Of a stretch of 29,724 nucleotides of DNA, positions 27,464 through 29,724 are shown piece after piece. The notes under the pieces are model-generated. The model did not search any database and had not been told where the DNA came from. It saw nothing but the letters and a program-made list of their open reading frames with translations. The stretch covers positions 1 through 29,724 of IMG/VR virus record IMGVR_UViG_3300027911_000049. One strand, 5' to 3'. Position 1 is the first letter of the stretch. The number at the start of each line of letters is the position of its first letter. This stretch comes from a virus. A program made the position numbers and the translations under genes.

Positions 27464-29110
27464 ATGGGCTTCCAATTTGGCGCCGGCGCGACTTTGAATG
27501 GATGGGGGCCGGGCACTGACTTCGGTGTCGCGTTCTCGGCCCCCGTCACCGTCACGAACTACGGCGCTGGCAACCAACTCGTCCGCGATATGTCCATCGC
27601 GGTGTCCGCGTACTCGACGACTGACACGACGTTTCAGGCCACGCTCACGAACTCGACGCTCGGGGCGGCCTACCTGACGGACCTCGACAACGGGACCGTC
27701 GTGACCATTGACGGAACGGGGACGGCGCACATCGTCGCCACCGGCCTGACCTTCAGCGGGACCGCGAACATCGAGGTCAACGTGCCCTCGGCGCCGATCC
27801 TTGGCGTGCGCAAGTACCAACTGCCGATCACGCGGACCTACCAGCCGCCTGCGACGCAGACCTTCAACAACTATCAGGCGGGATCGCTCGCCGCCGACCT
27901 TTCGGCAATGCTGGACGGCGTGGTTCCCGCGGGCGGGCACACGTCCACGAACTGCCTCGTCTTTCCGGGCATCGCGGCGGCCCGGCCGTATGCGCCGCCG
28001 GGGAACACGAGGAACAGCGCCCTGTGGTGCGCGGGCGTGATCGACCTCACGGGCGCGACCCGCGAGCAGATGACGGTGATCGACGGCACGGGCACGCTGG
28101 TCGGGTACGAGCCCTACGGCTTCCTCATCAGCCCGCACCACCTGATCGGCAACGCGCACACCATCGCGGGCGGCCTCCTGACCGGGGTTGGCGGCAACGC
28201 CGGGGGCGGCCTCGTCGGGTGGGTGGACGCGAACGGGGTTGGCTACGCGGGCGTCGTCATCAACTCGAAGAAGGTCGCGGGGCTCTATAACCCGGCGACG
28301 GACGGCGTCGTCCTGTACGTCAACGATTTCTGCCCGGGCCACGCAACGCTCGGGACTTCCGCGCAGGTGATCGCGGCGTACAACGCGGCGCACTCGACCT
28401 CGGTGGCCGCGACGCAGCCCCTCAGCGCCGCGTTTCCGTCCGGGCAACAGCCGAAGCTGAAGCCCTTCGCGTTCTTCCCCGCGAACGTCTGGGAGCCGAC
28501 CGGGACGAGCGCGCTGCCGCTTTACAACTCCCCCGCCGGGAAGATGCAAGTCCCGGTGTTCGCCTTTAGCTCCGGCGTGGTCATGGTCGAGGAATTGGTC
28601 GGCGGCGGCCCGATTCCCGGAGCCTCGGGCGGGCGGTTCGACTGGTCCGACGGCCTCGGCCTCGTGGCATACGACACTCAAGCCGTTGGCCTCGGTGAGC
28701 CAACCGGCGGCGCCATCACGGACTCCGCGCTCCGCTACGCGATGTCCCGTCCCGTCGTTCTACCAAGCGGCGGAGTGCTTTCTGGCGACGGCCTGCTCAC
28801 GGCGATCCCCGCAGGCTCGAAGCTCGCATCGTTCAACTCGGGGATCGACTTTTCGGCCAGCGGGATCACCACGCACGTCACGACGAGCGGATCCACCACG
28901 ACGGTCGGCTACCCGATCTTCCTGTACTCGAAATTCACGATTGAGGGCGGCCCGTTCTTCGCCGCCTACACGGGCGCGGGCGGCCCCATCGCACTCGCGA
29001 TGCAGGCCACTGCGCAGGCGTTCAACGCATTGCCCGGAGCCATCTCCGACCCGCTCGCAAGCTCCTATGCCCCGGCGACCGTAAGCCTCGCCGGATACAC
29101 CGCTTTCTGA
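27464..29110 (+). CDS. Virion-associated protein with possible trypsin-like protease domain, 548 aa
   Basis: Good spacing from the previous gene, ATG 27464. Residues 1-150 are beta-rich and fibre-like. Then YGFLISPHHLIGNAHTIAG (218-236), NPATDGVVLYVND (276-288) and GPIPGASGGRFDWSDGLGLVAYD (382-404) follow the order His, Asp, Ser of chymotrypsin-fold peptidases (TAAHC, DxALL and GDSGG motifs). Candidate triad: His232, Asp280, Ser388. The C-terminal part is beta-rich and Gly/Thr-rich. It may cleave a virion or host-surface protein, or be a protease-derived binding fold. Assignment is from motif order only. Confidence 0.5.
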   Translation: MGFQFGAGATLNGWGPGTDFGVAFSAPVTVTNYGAGNQLVRDMSIAVSAYSTTDTTFQATLTNSTLGAAYLTDLDNGTVVTIDGTGTAHIVATGLTFSGTANIEVNVPSAPILGVRKYQLPITRTYQPPATQTFNNYQAGSLAADLSAMLDGVVPAGGHTSTNCLVFPGIAAARPYAPPGNTRNSALWCAGVIDLTGATREQMTVIDGTGTLVGYEPYGFLISPHHLIGNAHTIAGGLLTGVGGNAGGGLVGWVDANGVGYAGVVINSKKVAGLYNPATDGVVLYVNDFCPGHATLGTSAQVIAAYNAAHSTSVAATQPLSAAFPSGQQPKLKPFAFFPANVWEPTGTSALPLYNSPAGKMQVPVFAFSSGVVMVEELVGGGPIPGASGGRFDWSDGLGLVAYDTQAVGLGEPTGGAITDSALRYAMSRPVVLPSGGVLSGDGLLTAIPAGSKLASFNSGIDFSASGITTHVTTSGSTTTVGYPIFLYSKFTIEGGPFFAAYTGAGGPIALAMQATAQAFNALPGAISDPLASSYAPATVSLAGYTAF

Positions 29111-29140
29111 CGTAGCGAACCGCAGCAAAGGATCGAAAGG

Positions 29141-29443
29141 ATGTCCTCCATGTCAACCGTAGCCCTTCTCGCCCCCGCCAACGGGGCAACCACCATCGTG
29201 AGCGGTCGCACGTACACCGGCACCGCTGGAACGATCATCAATGCGCCGGACTTTGACTCGGGTGAGCTCGAGTCGAATGGCTGGCTCCCCGTGACCGGCA
29301 ACGCCGCGCACGCCACGGGCACGACGGCGCAGCGGCCGGCGCGCCCCAAGAAGGGGGACAAGTACGCGGACTCCACGCTCGGCCTCGTCGTGCTGTTCGA
29401 CGGGCAGACGTGGCGCCACACCCTCACGGGCGCCTCGACCTGA
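29141..29443 (+). CDS. Small virion protein sharing the N-terminal module of the fibre-like protein, 100 aa
   Basis: ATG 29141 has GGATCGAAAGG upstream; ATG 29150 (MSTVALL) is an alternative. Residues ~4-50 (MSTVALLAPANGATTIVSGRTYTGTAGTIINAPDFDSGELESNGW) align with residues 4-50 of the 641-aa protein at 25523 (the GRxYT, then D-x-x-E-L-E-x-N-G-W motifs). A C-terminal RPKKGDKYADSTLGLVVLFDGQTWRHTLTG resembles short phage appendage ends. Probably an assembly or capping subunit of the same structure. Confidence 0.65.
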   Translation: MSSMSTVALLAPANGATTIVSGRTYTGTAGTIINAPDFDSGELESNGWLPVTGNAAHATGTTAQRPARPKKGDKYADSTLGLVVLFDGQTWRHTLTGAST

Positions 29444-29446
29444 GCG

Positions 29447-29629
29447 ATGGACCAGTTCATTCTGGACCTCGACGACTGGCTCGCCTCGCGGGGAGCCAAC
29501 GTCTACGCCTCCCGGAAGATGGTGGAAGCGTGCCGCATCCGCGACTATTGGGCGGACTGGCTCGCGCGCCAGCGCGACGCGGATGGGATGCCGAAGCACG
29601 TGGAGTTGCCGGCGCCAGAGGCGGCGTAA
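29447..29629 (+). CDS. Hypothetical protein, 60 aa
   Basis: ATG 29447 lies 3 nt past the previous stop. MDQFILDLDDWLASRGANVYASRKMVEACRIRDYWADWLARQRDADGMPKHVELPAPEAA is helical and soluble with Trp-rich turns. Family not recognised; located among virion genes. Confidence 0.55.
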   Translation: MDQFILDLDDWLASRGANVYASRKMVEACRIRDYWADWLARQRDADGMPKHVELPAPEAA

Positions 29630-29724
29630 TGCGCCTCACGATCTACGTGGGGGCCGACCTCAAGCCGGCCTGCTCCTGCTTCGCCACCATGAGCAAGGGC
29701 AAGCCGCGCCGTCGCCGGCGCAAG
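29629..29724 (+). CDS. Unknown protein, cut by window end (first 32 codons)
   Basis: TAATG overlap with the preceding gene. The visible part is MRLTIYVGADLKPACSCFATMSKGKPRRRRRK, with a CxC pair and a run of basic residues. The remainder lies outside the window, so no family can be named. Confidence 0.5.
   Translation, partial: MRLTIYVGADLKPACSCFATMSKGKPRRRRRK

Noticed and set aside
1-29724. CRISPR array, integrase, attachment site, reverse transcriptase (diversity-generating element), insertion sequence
   Set aside because: I looked for direct-repeat/spacer patterns, tyrosine or serine recombinase motifs, an RT motif and transposase motifs and saw none in the window.

Overview
The window reads as part of a temperate, tailed, double-stranded DNA phage or prophage of a high-GC proteobacterium. 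The evidence is dense gene packing, 1 to 8 nt start/stop overlaps (ATGA, GTGA, TGATG, TAATG), a lambda-like early/late layout, an S24-type repressor next to a YdaS/Cro-like regulator, a DnaB helicase, a RusA resolvase, a terminase pair and a portal protein. The host genus cannot be fixed. A parS-like palindrome of the pseudomonad/xanthomonad spelling, the base composition and the remembered relatives of several genes all fit Beta- or Gammaproteobacteria. No integrase, attachment site or major capsid gene lies in the window.

Left part (1-6089, minus strand). There are three short leftward operons and then the repressor. Each operon starts at a control region (about 750-840, 3285-3364 and 5183-5273) with two copies of a 13-bp operator, CAAG-N5-CTTG, one overlapping a TTGACA -35 box. 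Each also carries one copy of a 19-bp repeat at helically phased distances. The operons encode mostly unknown small proteins. The middle one carries an amidoligase together with a gamma-glutamyl-cyclotransferase-like enzyme. The repressor (5322-6089) has a LexA/CI-type C-terminal domain in which both residues of the Ser-Lys cleavage dyad appear replaced (Ala173, Arg210).

Centre (6229-14365, plus strand). The rightward early operon runs from a cro/YdaS-like gene through a YbcO-like nuclease, a replication initiator with an origin-like ATACC repeat block inside it, DnaB, a VWA protein, a deoxyribosyltransferase-like protein, a dATP/dGTP-diphosphohydrolase-domain protein, small membrane and Tat-signal proteins and RusA. 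It ends with a DNA-binding protein that sits where a Q-type antiterminator would be.

Late switch (14366-14519). A parS-like 16-mer, a strong promoter (TTGACA-N18-TAAAAT) and a rho-independent terminator starting about 15 nt past the expected transcript start look like a Q-dependent late promoter. After it come a His-rich membrane protein, a small Cys protein, and a four-gene module: ParB-like, PAPS-reductase-like (IbrA type), ParB-like (IbrB type), and a SAM-methyltransferase-like protein. Then come an HNH-like protein, the terminase subunits and an initiator-tRNA-like gene.

Right part (20768-end). Virion genes: three proteins including one built of about twenty 21-residue repeats, a small adaptor-like protein, the portal, a fibre-like protein with YadA-head-like repeats, a protein with a possible trypsin-like catalytic triad, two small proteins and a gene cut by the window edge.

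The most interesting items are the apparently uncleavable repressor with its eight-operator regulon, the ParB/PAPS-reductase/methyltransferase module near a parS mimic, the amidoligase/cyclotransferase pair, the initiator-like tRNA, and the putative virion protease.
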